Of a stretch of 64,000 nucleotides of DNA, positions 31,461 to 42,234 are shown one piece after another. Position 1 is the stretch's first letter, and each line of letters opens with the position of its first letter. The notes under the pieces were generated by a model. It had not been told where the DNA came from, ran no database searches, and saw only the letters and a list, made by a program, of their open reading frames with translations. The translations under genes and the position numbers were made by a program. Source of the DNA: Manduca sexta (taxonomy: Eukaryota > Arthropoda > Insecta > Lepidoptera > Sphingidae); the NCBI RefSeq assembly GCF_014839805.1, contig NC_051116.1, positions 7,793,556 to 7,857,555 on the forward strand. Direction: 5' to 3'.

Positions 31461-33637
31461 AGTGGTGTTATTCGGAATAGGCTTGTCAGATACAGGCTTA
31501 TCATGTTCTGGACAGTTCAAGGGTAACGCGAGTCTGTAGCAATAAAATATATGAAAACAAATAGGTATTAAAGAGACTTCGATAATGGTTTTTACTTGGA
31601 TTTCGATTGCCGTAGTAAGTTATGTAGTAAATTTCGTGTAATGAGTGAGATATTCAGAAGTTCAAACCATCCAACTCTCATCAAGGCGGTCATTGGATCC
31701 TTGATTATTCTGGTATTGTATGTGTCACGGGCGGTCGTGATCAATTTTATTAATTAGTGACCCTATTGATCTTGCCCGGCCCGTGCTATAAAAATTAAAA
31801 TTATTTTTCCATTTGGGATGAGTATTCAACATCTGGTGAACCCAGTGGCATAATTACACCAGTGAAGGTCCGTGGCAAATTCATGGAATGGGGCCCCTCG
31901 TCAGTACAAAATCCAGTGTCATAAGACAAAATCTTGGAAAAACTGTCTGTTATATAGTCTGGAAATCAAGCTGGTGTACCAAAGCTCCGAAGTTAGTTGG
32001 GCTGGTTACTCTCAGGGCAGGAGTCTCCGCAAACCCCTTGCCATTTTGCGGTCGAACCTTTAGTTACACCCTTGTTATAAACTAAAGTGACCTATATAAT
32101 CTTGTCTCGCCCCCCATTATTCAGCCGTCAGATATATTCTCAAGATAGTCTTAATAATAAAATCCAGACCGCCTCTAACAACGCTCGTTAATCGTAATCT
32201 CTGTGCTCGCCGACGATGCGAATTCAACATGAACACATGTAAATGCGAAGCCGAAATCGAAACGATCGTTACGTAAAATTTGATAGGCATCCCCTAAAGT
32301 TAACCGCTCTTATCCGAGACATCAAACGGCGAGCCGACTCGACGTTCGGATATATCCGCCACGTTCGGATATATCCAAAGGTAACTGCAAATCCTCACAA
32401 AGGAGATTACGATGACAATTCAACTTCAAACGATTAATGTAAATGGAGGTAGGCAGTAAGGGGCGGTTATAATATTTCGGATATCGTATACCTCAAGGTG
32501 TCACCCGTAAAAGTTTACAAATAGGCTTAGGTGATGCGGCTTAGGATTGAAAGCGAGGTTCTTCAAGACGGTTCGGATATAAAAATCTATAGTCACGTTT
32601 ACAAAGACGTATCGGACGATTGATTTTATTTCAATAATGATGATTTGTGCTAAGGGTATCTTATATGAAATTTCGTCTAGGTAGGTTTTACCGAATTGTG
32701 TTACGTTTTTGTTAACATTTCGCCTATCGGAAGCGGATTAGAGCAGTGGATTGTTTCTAGACTCATTTCAGTGGTCTATAGAAACACCTGACTAGCTCCC
32801 CTCCCCTCCTCCTATGACATCAAGGGACACATACAAATTCAAAATATGAATGATTTTTTTTCACGTCTTACTTTTCCATTCTAGAATAAAGGCGTTAATA
32901 TATGCATGCTATGTGTACGAGCATATCAAAAGCAATCAAACAGTCAACAATAACAACGGAACATCAAATCTCATATAACTTCAATGGCGACATTAGCGGT
33001 GTGCGGTAACTTTTATCGCGCGCGGTCCACTGAAGTTTCATTGCGCGTGAAATTTGAACAGTCCACAATAAAACGGCGATGTATTCGCAACATTGTTTAC
33101 GAATGTGTTTTAGTTTGTTGATGTTGTTGTGGATTTTTTTTGAACTTAGACAAGTTTGAATTTTTAACGTTTTATAAATATATTTTACGGCTAACATTGT
33201 TAAATGAAAAATAGAGATGAATCATGAAATTTAACTGATCCAGTGTGGATGTCCTAAAAATCAGACCCTTATTACTCTGAAAATGATTTTAATAATAATT
33301 GCTACTTCCTACGCTACTTTTTCTCCCAGCAAATGATTTACCACGAAAAGAACCACGAGTACGAACTAGTCTCTTATGTGTCAGTTTCCTGCAACTTTAA
33401 TTTGCACTAATGACGCTCCGTAACATCGCCTGCAACTCGGCGGCAAACTTCCAGCCCAGTTTTAAGTATCAAACGCCCACACACGTCTTAAAACCTTAAT
33501 TGATGGAGTATTTGCCGGCTCCGCGTCGGCGCCTCGGCGATCTGTCATCGTGCCGAAGTTTGCCAAACTACGCCATTTCGTGGCGAAATTACCGCTCGCC
33601 TAGCGAAAATTGCCGCGTCCTAAAGTGTAAGGCGTTA
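31461..33637. other. Unassigned unique stretch
   Basis: About 2.1 kb. No gene was recognised. It includes the paired 'acgttcggatatatcc' units at 32342 and 32361 and a moderately GC-rich region at 33400-33637. The short open frames at 31872-32085, 32243-32437 and 32964-33197 have no recognisable domains. Confidence 0.4.
32342..32376 (+). repeat. Paired palindromic motif GGATATATCC
   Basis: Two exact copies of 'acgttcggatatatcc' spaced 19 bp start to start; each contains the self-complementary decamer 'ggatatatcc'. Possibly a pair of binding sites; otherwise a small tandem duplication. Confidence 0.7.
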
Positions 33638-33740
33638 ATCGATCATGATTGGTGTGTACACGGCGCGCGCGTGGCAATTTTTAAACGTGGAATGTCGGGC
33701 GTGTAATCGATTATCGTTTTAATAATCGATGTTTATCGAT
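33638..33740. promoter_or_regulatory. ATCGAT cluster in GC-richer intronic DNA
   Basis: Four ATCGAT hexamers at 33638, 33706, 33725 and 33735; three sit in 'taatcga'/'atcgatta' contexts. ATCGAT is the core of Onecut, Cut and DREF-type sites. The surrounding 33480-33740 is locally CG-rich. A candidate intronic enhancer; function is inference only. Confidence 0.35.
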
Positions 33741-33904
33741 TACGCGACCTTTTGTGATAGTGCGGTGGTATATTTCAGTTTCGAGTTATTAATTGGAAAT
33801 GGAAAGGTGATGGAATAACGTTTGTTTTTAATGAATATTGGCTGTAGGTAATAACTAATAAGGCTGTGACTTAACCTGTCCTAGTTTATTTTTATTTATT
33901 TAAT

Positions 33905-34033
33905 TGTATCACTAAACGTTGCAAAGTCGCAGGAAAGTCACTGCGGGCCGCTTCCAATAGGTCGTACTGGAATTTTTTTGGGGGGGCCATGTTCAGCAAT
34001 GGACAACCTGCGACTGATGATGATGATGATGCA
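33905..34033 (+). pseudogene. LINE C-terminal fragment with (GAT)n tail
   Basis: The plus strand reads 'AASNRSYWNFFGG' in one frame and, after a one-base shift in a G-run (about 33979-33986), 'HVQQWTTCD' and a stop at 34015-34017. This is the 3' end of the same kind of LINE tail as at 15941 and 36401. The stop is followed by a 'gatgatgatgatg' microsatellite, the kind of simple-repeat tail such LINEs use. The 82-codon minus frame 33892-34140 is a shadow. Confidence 0.7.
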
Positions 34034-34039
34034 AGCCGA

Positions 34040-34265
34040 TGAAAAGTATTTAACAAGTGCCCATATACACTACTGCCCAGCAGTTGCGAAGGGTCCATAT
34101 GACCAGATTCCCGCCGGCTTCCCTTGATGTAGAATTTCATTAGAATCTAATTATCATTAGAACGATTTGTAGACCGCATTTATGCATATTAGTACCTTTA
34201 TGTCGTGTCTGATTCCCTTCCCGAAAATTTCATCATTCTCCACCGGCTGCCCAGACATTTTGAGA
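34040..34265 (-). repeat. Repeat-E, near full length
   Basis: On the plus strand: 'cagcagttgcgaagggtcca', 'gattcccgccggcttccctt', 'aatctaattatcattagaac', 'gaccgcatttatgcatatta', 'tatgtcgtgtctgattccct', 'aaaatttcatcattctccac'. Confidence 0.8.
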
Positions 34266-34603
34266 GCAAAGATATATTCAAAAAGGACATTTATCATTCA
34301 AAGCTAGTTTGTAAATAAAAATCCGTATAAAATCCGCGTCGCAAAATATAAATCAAACCACACATTCAAATGGAGAGTGTCATTACAATCCCAATATAAC
34401 TTGGCGAAGACAGATCCCGGCGTTTATCCTGTTATCCCGGGGAATATCCCGACGAATAATCTCGTCGCGTATTCATAAAAGAAACATTCGCGCGACGTCG
34501 GCGTAATGTATGAAAAATTGGAAAAGAGCGAGTTAGAGTAGCGTGTCTTGGGTTCCGTACGCCAATGGTTTGTGTTTTTTAACATTTTATCGAATTTAAA
34601 ATT

Positions 34604-34695
34604 AACCTACTTTTCGGATTTAATCGCGGTTTTTTATATTTTAGTTTTCTCCCGACGTTTCGAAGACTTTGCAGCCTTCATAGTCACGGGGGAGA
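34604..34695 (-). repeat. Repeat-F fragment
   Basis: 'ttttcggatttaatcgcggt', 'tagttttctcccgacgtttc', 'gaagactttgcagccttcat', 'agtcacggggga'. It ends where SINE-A begins. Confidence 0.75.
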
Positions 34696-34702
34696 TTTTA
34701 TC

Positions 34703-34940
34703 GACTGCCTCGGTGGCGTGGTTGTGTTGCGTTCGCGGTACATCTCTCTGAAGTGCGAGGTTCGAATTCCGGGTCAGGTTAATTGATATTGGTATTTTCT
34801 GCTCAGCAACAGTCCAGAGTTTGGACTTTTTATGCCCAATATGGCGATGGGGTCGCATCATGGATCACACATAGAGAAAAATAGATACCCCGGTTGCATT
34901 TTGCATATCCCTTCGGGGACCAAAGGCGTATGTATGGCGT
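34703..34940 (+). repeat. SINE-A copy
   Basis: 'gactgcctcggtggcgtggt', box B 'gaggttcgaattccgggtca', 'ttttctgctcagcaacagtc', 'gcccaatatggcgatggggt', 'cccttcggggaccaaaggcg'. The minus frame 34634-34861 is its shadow. Confidence 0.85.
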
Positions 34941-35130
34941 TTAAGGATATTCGGTGAAATAAAACGTTTTGTGAAAATTACATCGTGATATTTGTTAAAG
35001 TTTCAAATGGAACCTTTTGAAAGTCATACAGACAAGCAGTAAACGTTTAAGTTAGTGTCAGCTTGATACTCTTTATAATAAAATGCAAGTGATGTATTGA
35101 ATCTATAAATTGTAGTATATTATTTAGTTC

Positions 35131-35300
35131 CTGGTGGTAGGATATATTTTATATCTTTATATCCGCCCGGATAGCGAGCCCCGTACACAAGGTGTTAAAA
35201 CCCGCCACAGTGGCCTACGTAAATGCGTCGTGTTCCAGGATCTATTGAAAATTTCGAACGGGCCAGCAAAATTATGTCAACTGCCGAGGAATAATCATCT
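35131..35300 (-). repeat. Repeat-B, 3' end on the plus-strand left
   Basis: 'ctggtggtaggatatatttt', a duplicated 'atatctttatatccgcccgg', 'aaggtgttaaaacccgccac', 'tttcgaacgggccagcaaaa', 'aggaataatcatct'. The 74-codon frame here is not a gene. Confidence 0.8.
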
Positions 35301-35734
35301 AACGTCAATCTATAGTCTGTCTAGACGTTACTGTATTCACCATAAGGTACTATTGTAGCAAATTTGACATGCCAGCAAAAAAAAGTATATTATTTGATAT
35401 TCTCGCGACGGAACCCTAAAAACGAGTTGAGCATAGCTCTGTGAACCGCTCCGCGTAACCAGCCTCTATAAGTTAAAGCTTATTGACTGAACTCCGTTGA
35501 AGTTAGCTGCAAGTGGGTGCTATTTATACATTTTAAGGACGAGCTGGTATCTCGCCTGATGGTGAACATCACGGTTTCTTATAAACAGTATATCAGACTT
35601 TGAAGTATTAAGCGTTGCTTGTAACATCACTGCGTTTAATCAGAAACTTTGGACTAAGCTTGTATATTATTTCATTTCTTGATGATATCGTAAATGGAAA
35701 AGTTTATAATATATAATAATACTAATATATAATA

Positions 35735-35972
35735 ATAGTATAAAGGAAGTCCGTGCCCGACACTGGAACAGTATAGGCCTTAGTCCACCACGCTGGCATA
35801 GTGCGGATTGGTAGATATCACACCCCTTCGCAATTCGATAAGCAAGCGATACTTTACAAAGAATACACACATAATTTTAGAAAAGTCAGAGGTGTGTGCC
35901 CTTGGGTTTTGAACATGCGGACATTCGTCTCGACAGTCCGTTCCACAACCAACTAGGCTATCGCCGCTTTAA
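35735..35972 (-). repeat. SINE-D, full length with tRNA-like head
   Basis: Read on the minus strand the head is 'cggcgatagcctagttggtt' (box A) and 'gtccgcatgttcaaaaccca' (box B). It then runs 'agggcacacacctctgactt', 'gtgtattctttgtaaagtat', 'agcgtggtggactaaggcct' and 'ccagtgtcgggcacggactt'. This copy shows that SINE-D is tRNA-derived. Confidence 0.8.
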
Positions 35973-35990
35973 TGGAAAAGTTTGTGAAAA

Positions 35991-36134
35991 CACAATCATG
36001 CCGGCCTGCTTGAACCGTATATACTCAGGCTGATCCCGGAACGAGACACATATACGTGGGCCACTATGGCGGGTTTAACACGTTGTGTACGGTGGTCGCT
36101 CTCCGGGCGGATATAAAATATATCCTACCACCAG
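35991..36134 (+). repeat. Repeat-B, 3' half
   Basis: 'cacaatcatgccggcctgct', 'ctgatcccggaacgagacac', 'gtgggccactatggcgggtt', 'cgctctccgggcggatataa', 'aatatatcctaccacc'. It lies directly beside the SINE-D head. Confidence 0.85.
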
Positions 36135-36400
36135 ATAACAAATTCTCTCTATAACTCTCTGTGTAACATTTACTGCTACGTAACATACGATTATTGGAAT
36201 ATTTCACATTGAAAATGGGTATCGAATGTTACCTGAAGTGAATCGATTGCAAATCATTCCGCAACTTACATGTTAGCTTTTACTCAGTCTCGCGGCTGGC
36301 AAGTCGCGGTCGGTGTTTTATACCAGAGCCGGATCTAGGGTTAAACTGTGTGGGTTCCGGCCCCAAAATGTCTGTTTTAAAAGTGTCTCATCTCATCGCA

Positions 36401-36585
36401 TCAGCTTACAACTGTCCACTGCTGAACATAGGCCTCCCCTAGAGCGCGCCACGTTTCTCGGTCCTCCGCTCTCCTCATCCAACGTCCACCGGCGATCCTG
36501 CGAATGACGTCGGACCAGCGGGTTGAGGTCGTCCTACGCTACGCTTACCGAGACGCGGTCTCCACTCTAGAACTCGTCTGCTAAA
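36401..36585 (-). pseudogene. LINE C-terminal fragment, frameshifted
   Basis: Minus strand: 'EWRPRLGKRSVGRPQP' in one frame, then, after a one-base frameshift, 'TRWSDVIRRIAGGRW', 'MRRAEDRETWRALGEAYVQQ', 'WTVVS' and stop (36403-36401). This is the standard tail of an insect LINE polyprotein. Downstream on the same strand the 3' end finishes 'tgatgcgatgagatgagaca', a short simple-repeat tail. The 64-codon plus frame 36313-36507 is a shadow. Confidence 0.82.
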
Positions 36586-37424
36586 ATTGTACCAATTAGC
36601 AAATAAGCGTCACTAAATGATAATTGTCTGATTATTTCTGCATATTCTGCTTTCCGATTGGGTGATGTGATTGCACAGCGACAAAGCCCTATTCGTAAAT
36701 AAATAAAAAAAAATGTCTGTTTATATTTCAAATAGATGAGTGTTAGGTACATTTTTGTTTAAGTTTTAAACCTATCTCGGGCATATGATCAGATGAGCAT
36801 TAAGGAAATGTTTTTGCCAGGCCAAGTGTTATTTTAGCTGATAAATCCCGCGATGTATTGTCCATCTAAATCTAATTAAATAATTATACAGAAAAATATT
36901 CTGGTTGGCTTAGTTTTTTAACTATCAACCTTCATAATTTTTTTTTCACACCCTGCAGAAGGGAAACATCTGAAAAATAACATACGAGAGATTGAGATGG
37001 ATATTGAGTATCAGGAACATGCATGCTAGTTGAACACTGTTCATTTTTTAAACATCGTGACGCATTCGTTTCGAGTTTCAAATCAAAACGATTCTAATGA
37101 AGTTTCTTTTAAAAAAATCACGTTCTTCAAACGTCAGGGGGTCACACCCCCAAACCTTTTCACGGAGTAAGAGCCTGTGGTGTCGGTAGGTGAAACTTTT
37201 ATTGAGGCGGCCGCCGGCGTGGCAGATTCATTTGATTTGTTTTCAAAGTGTTGCTCGGAAGCGGTGAGTTCTGATTGCTTGATATTTTTACACGTTATGA
37301 TTCTTGAGGTTTGGGTTGATTTTTCAATGTAGCTGAAAATTGAAATGATTCCTTTAGATGGCTTCTTATGTTTATGCGAATGTTAGACATTGAAATAAAA
37401 ATATTTTACGGCGGACAACAGTCG
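36586..37424. other. Unassigned stretch
   Basis: No gene recognised. 37130-37260 is somewhat GC-rich ('attgaggcggccgccggcgt'). Confidence 0.4.
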
Positions 37425-37545
37425 GTCAGGACAGTCCGCTCCGTGACCACGAAGGCTGCAGTCTTCGAAACGTCAGGAGAAAATTATAATATAAAAACCG
37501 CGATAACATCCGTAGAATAGTTTTATTTTAATGTCATTTAGATCT
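37425..37545 (+). repeat. Repeat-F, near complete
   Basis: 'gtccgctccgtgaccacgaa', 'ggctgcagtcttcgaaacgt', 'caggagaaaattataatata', 'aaaaccgcgataacatccgt', 'tttattttaatgtcattta'. Confidence 0.75.
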
Positions 37546-37887
37546 GATTCGTTGTTATATGCGATAGGTCGCAAAGTTGTAGAACCATGCTGTAGACATA
37601 TTCGTATATAAGCCGAACCGGATTAATAGACTAGTACTATTGTCCCACAGAAAAACAATGTGAAGTTTCAGTATGACCTTATGTTTCTTATAAAGATTTT
37701 CGGATCTATTCAAATTCATTCAGCAGTTTATTTGTTATTTTGTCTTTAAAACAGCAGTCATGCTGGCAAGGCTCTGTGTGAGTGTATAGACTTTTGATTT
37801 TAGGATATTTTAGCCAGCGTATATACTGGGCTTTATGTGACTGTGTGTGTTGTGTTCCGATTGCTTGGTTGTTGGTTTTGATTGGTG

Positions 37888-38108
37888 TGTTAATGTTGGT
37901 CTAGTGGTAGGGGATGGAGTAAGTGGATTTGGGTTTGATTTCCAGTTTGGGTACCTAACACTTATTCGTTTTTGAGATAGATATATTTGAGAATGCTTAA
38001 TCCTTCATGAGAATTACAATGGTTATGAAGTCTGCCAACTCCCAATAGGTCAACACGGTGAAGGCTCTTGCCCAACAGTGGACATACAAGGCTAGCATTA
38101 TTATTATA
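37888..38108 (+). repeat. tRNA-headed SINE with SINE-D-like tail
   Basis: Box A-like 'tgttggtctagtggtagggg' and box B-like 'ttgggtttgatttccag' are followed by 'tatgaagtctgccaactccc', 'gaaggctcttgcccaacagt' and 'ggacatacaaggctagcatt' with ATT units. Possibly a SINE-D variant. Confidence 0.6.
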
Positions 38109-38170
38109 CTCTTAAGTCATCGGAAGTTGATTTTGATTAATAAGTATTTATGTATCAAAGTAATTAAATA

Positions 38171-38280
38171 TTTTTATACAAGCCCGAAAAAGTAACTCCA
38201 CCGTACCTGATGGTAAGTGTATGATGATGTTAACCGACTGACGAGAGATGTTTGCCAGTTGACACAATTATGCCGGCTTA
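38171..38280 (+). repeat. Repeat-B, 5' half
   Basis: 'tttttatacaagcccgaaaa', 'ctccaccgtacctgatggta', 'accgactgacgagagatgtt', 'gacacaattatgccggctta'. Confidence 0.75.
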
Positions 38281-38809
38281 TAACAATTGCAATCATAAAC
38301 CATGTTAAGATATTTACCATTTCTTGTTGCTTAAAATATTATATTATTTAACAATACAAAGTTAGTTTAATTGCGTTTAAAGTGTACGGCGTCGATTTTC
38401 CGGCGACCGCGATATTTCAGGCCAGTTGGCAACTGCCCGGTACTCGAACAAAGACTGCGACTGTGCGAATGCGGACCGTGTTGTCTTTTTTAATCTGTGA
38501 CAAATGGCGCCTTGTCTTTTAATGGATTGTTTTAATTTGCTTCTGTTAATAGTAAATGGTGATTGTCTATATATGAGCTATGAGATTATATATATGCGTG
38601 CGTCGATTGTGGTCCTGAGTTTAGTTCCAAGGTCGGCTAATTAGAAGTACAAGGTTTATAAAAAAATCTGAATTGTGGTAGATGAAACAAATATGCTTTT
38701 TGTCACATTATAGATAAGAATTTAGCGACTTTTGACGCTTCGTAGATCAACGCATAAGTTAGGGTTCAACACATATGGCAGTGACTAAGACTTTTTTTTT
38801 CTTGTTTTT
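38281..38809. other. Unassigned stretch with a CG-rich block
   Basis: No gene seen. 38385-38490 is CG-rich ('tccggcgaccgcgatatttc'). Confidence 0.4.
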
Positions 38810-39010
38810 ATTGCCATAGTAGGCAAAGATTAAACCGTCCGCCTGATGTTAAGCAACACCATTCGTCCATGGACTAAAACAATGCGAGATGCACAGCCAT
38901 GCCGTTGCCTAAATGGAGGTGAGCATTCTTTTTAAGTCTCATTTAAAGAGGCACAAGTCATAGCAACTCTGGAAACACCGATGCACGGAGTTGAGATTCC
39001 AGAGTGAACA
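38810..39010 (-). repeat. Diverged SINE-like repeat
   Basis: 'accgtccgcctgatgttaag', 'caacaccattcgtccatgga', 'tgccgttgcctaaatggagg', 'actctggaaacaccgatgca'. It resembles 62262-62350 ('cccacctgatggtaagtcac', 'cttcgcccatggac'). Family unassigned. Confidence 0.5.
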
Positions 39011-39734
39011 AGAATTCTTTATTATTTCATAAATGTTTTTATTTTTATAATGAATTAAATTTACATTGCGTATTATATAAAATGTAAAGTTAAGTTATTT
39101 TAAATCCTATTTTACTCACCATTAGGTTAGTTTTTATTTATTTTTCTATATTCGTGACCCGCAGTGCGTTTATTAAACGCGGTCCAGTTATCCCGTCGAC
39201 CTAGATTAAATAAAAAACCTATGCAGTCGTACATTCGTAATATTTAGTATTATTACCGTGCGTTGGGAATGTTGCCATGAACTTATGTTGTGCATAAAAT
39301 AAGTTTTATCGCTTGTTTTATTATAGTATATCGTTAGTTTTTTAACCATAATTTTTGAGAAAGGGTTTTCGAAATTTTATTGTGCTCGACATGTGTTTTT
39401 TTTCCTTGACTATAAAACGATTTTCCCAGCTTTTTATTTAGTGATCAGCTTTTATAAATTATAAAAAGCTTCTCGAAGCTCGTATCTTCGACGAGTGCTC
39501 TTGTTAATGGATGCTGTGCTTTTGCTTACATGTGTACTTAGGTCTGTTTGTAGGCAATATGAGGCTATAATGTTACTAAATCCAGGTGGCCCAAGCACAG
39601 CGCTCTGGCCCGTATAAGGGCGACCGAAACAATCGAGTAAAACCAGAATAATAAGTCTTATTTTCAGTGTGTAATATTATAGTTTTAAGAAACTTATCAA
39701 TGATCCAAAACAAGCTCTTCGCCATTAAGGACGT
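39011..39734. other. Gene-free AT-rich stretch
   Basis: Nothing recognised. Confidence 0.4.
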
Positions 39735-39831
39735 CAGTGATCCTGAGATACGAACTCCGTGGGCTATTATGACAGATTTTACACATTGTGTATGGTCGTT
39801 GCTATCCAGTCTTATACCAGCAAACGCTCAA
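39735..39831 (+). repeat. Repeat-B 3' remnant
   Basis: 'cagtgatcctgagatacgaa', 'ctccgtgggctattatgaca', 'cacattgtgtatggtcgttg', 'ctatccagtcttataccagc'; strongly diverged. Confidence 0.6.
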
Positions 39832-39890
39832 TTCCAAGCTTAGACTAGCAAGTTTTCGCAGCAATATATTACGTAAGGACATTATTTAAT

Positions 39891-40085
39891 ATGTGCACGA
39901 CAAAGTGACTCCACTACACCTGATGGTAAGTGGAGTGGGGTCTAATAGTAAGTATGTCGACTGACGAGAGATGATTACCCCTCGACAGTCGACACAATTA
40001 AGCCGGCCTGTTGGAATTGGATATACATAGGCTGATCATTAAACGCGACACACTTACGTGGTTCACTATGGCGAATTTTATATCC
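39891..40085 (+). repeat. Repeat-B, 3'-truncated
   Basis: 'atgtgcacgacaaagtgact', 'ccactacacctgatggtaag', 'gattacccctcgacagtcga', 'cacaattaagccggcctgtt', 'cgcgacacacttacgtggtt'. It follows the previous remnant in the same orientation. Confidence 0.85.
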
Positions 40086-40470
40086 ATATGCGTTTACACT
40101 GAATAATTCTTTACACGCGCGACTCGCAGCAAGTCCTGTAATTCGCTAAAATAAACTGCCCCTTAGGTCGACACGGTCAAATTTGCTTGCGAAAGTAGAC
40201 TTCTGCAAATCGCTAATATAAAATCCGCTTATATTTGCCTCCATTGAAATGATATTCCGATTAATCATCATCGGTTTCGCCAGCGCAGTGACCACGAGGA
40301 CAAATCACTAAATATTGTTATGTGCTACTAAAACTATTTCGTGTGACTGTCGAAGTTTATTGATTCGTACAATGTGTTGCAAATGATTGTCTGTTGCCGT
40401 GGGCTGTTTATGTTTGAATAACAGTGGCTTACATTGTTGTATGCGGAATTTTAGATATTGTATAATGTAC

Positions 40471-40730
40471 TAGTTGACCCGACAGACGTTGTCCCGTCTT
40501 AACTATTATGTTTATGCATCGCGCATTCTGTTAATCGTTGAAATTTACTTTTCTTAAATTTTCTAACGATCCGCTCAACTTCCTTAATTTTTTCTTTCAT
40601 AAGATCCTTCTCCTGACAATAACAAACACAACAAAAAAAAAATAGTGAAATCGGTCCAGCCGTTCAAGCGTGATGGCGTGACCAAGGGAAATAGGGATTC
40701 ATTTTTATATATATAGATTAATATATGTTG
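40471..40730 (+). repeat. 'ctagttgacccgacagacgt' type repeat
   Basis: Begins 'actagttgacccgacagacg' and 'ttgtcccgtc', and ends 'aaatcggtccagccgttcaa', 'tttatatatatagatt'. A member of the wide 'gcttcgc' group of non-coding repeats in arthropods. Confidence 0.6.
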
Positions 40731-41640
40731 GTTATTTATATACAAAGGCATTAAACAGTATAGTTATATACCGAACATCGGAACCATATTTTTGCTCCAA
40801 AAGTTGTTACCAATTGGTGATAAGTCGCTGTCATATTTGAAATGTCCGTGTGACAAGATGACACGGCGTTCTTAGATGTTAATACAGAAATAACATATTT
40901 AAAGGATATATGCTAATATTCGCATTAAAAACGTGCAAATCACGACATGGAAAAAATATGAAGTATTTTACATTGGTGTTACATTTCAGGGCAGATTGAG
41001 TAACCATTACATAGTAAAATTTTTGTATGACAATCTTCCCAATGTCCATTCTAATACACGTGATTAGGGTTGATTTTTCAATGATCAGATAAAATTAATC
41101 CGTAGAATATAGTACAAAACGAACGAATTCAAAATGACAGTTGTATTTATAAAGTTGTCAATTTGTCTAACTTTCATATTCAGTCAGCTTATAATTAATT
41201 TGATAAATATTTTTTATGACGATTGAAAAATCAGCCCTTATAATTAAATGACAAGGGTGCCTCCCTCGATGGCGCCATGACAGTTGAAAGAGAAAATATG
41301 TCACTTCATATTTATTGCTATTTTTATACAATTGACTGACGAGACGAGAAGTCACTCGTCTGATGATACGACACGACAGAGCTTGCACGACGTTGCTTGG
41401 CGACAGAAATTGACATTACTATTGTATCTACCCAACCGGACTATCTGCATACGAAAATTATCTGTCTTGTGTGTCGGATTTTCTAAAACAATTTTACTCA
41501 CTGGTCAATTTTTGTTTTGATTTTTTTACCGGTATTTAGTTAATTATCATTATGGGCCAATTACTAGTAATGTTTAAATTCGAATCTACTTAGCAACGAG
41601 TCCATTTAACCCGATTCCTATCGACTTCCCCTTATATAGA
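40731..41640. other. Gene-free AT-rich stretch
   Basis: Nothing recognised. Short frames at 41167-41388 and 41284-41520 overlap on opposite strands. Confidence 0.4.
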
Positions 41641-41858
41641 ACTAGTTATTGCTCGCGGCTTCACCCGCGTTAAGCAGATTTCTGGGATAAAAATCCCACT
41701 ATATATTTTTCCGGGATAGAAAGTAGCCTAGAACCTTCCCAAGGTCTTAAACTATCTCCATACCAAATTTCATAAAAATCCGTTCAGTAGATTTTGAAAA
41801 AATCGAATACCTACAGACAGTAAAGGGGACTATGTTTTATAATATGTATAGATAGATT
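41641..41858 (+). repeat. 'gcttcgc'-class repeat, best-preserved copy
   Basis: 'tgctcgcggcttcacccgcg', 'ttttccgggatagaaagtag', 'cctagaaccttcccaaggtc', 'ctccataccaaatttcataa', 'aaatccgttcagtagatttt', 'ctacagacag', 'aatatgtatagatagatt'. A useful reference copy for the class in this window. Confidence 0.75.
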
Positions 41859-41975
41859 TATGAAGAATATAATTATCATCAGAATAATTTGCAGACCGCA
41901 TTTATGCATATTAGTACCTATATGTGTCGGATTCTCTTTTTAGAAAATTTCAACTTTCGCCGATAAACACTTACG
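41859..41975 (-). repeat. Repeat-E fragment
   Basis: 'aattatcatcagaataattt', 'gcagaccgcatttatgcata', 'ttagtacctatatgtgtcgg', 'attctctttttagaaaattt'. Confidence 0.7.
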
Positions 41976-42029
41976 TTTCATTTTACAATAAATTACTAAA
42001 TTGAAATCACCGGTCGTGTGACTCGTGTA

Positions 42030-42145
42030 CATGTGTTCGTGTGACCACAACGCGTTACGGTCGGTCGTGTGCCGCGTGTGACGTCACTCGACCCGTCGCG
42101 TCGCGTCGCCGGCGCGCGGTCGGGGTGGACGCGTTAGACCAAGTT
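42030..42145. other. CpG-dense intronic block with TGACGTCA
   Basis: Holds 'tcggtcgtgtgccgcgtgtg', the octamer TGACGTCA at 42079-42086 and 'cgtcgcgtcgcgtcgccggc'. CpG-dense in AT-rich surroundings, and not part of a recognised repeat. A candidate regulatory block. Confidence 0.35.
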
Positions 42146-42234
42146 TGAATGTGGGTAGATTGTGTTGAATTATGGTCTAGTTTCGTCTTTAAGTCATCAT
42201 CATCGTATGGCGTTATGATCTGGTAAACATTCTT

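Noticed and set aside
33500..33706. 68-codon frame in the CG-rich block before the ATCGAT cluster
   Set aside because: No recognisable protein, no clear splice sites, and reduced stop frequency is expected from the base composition.
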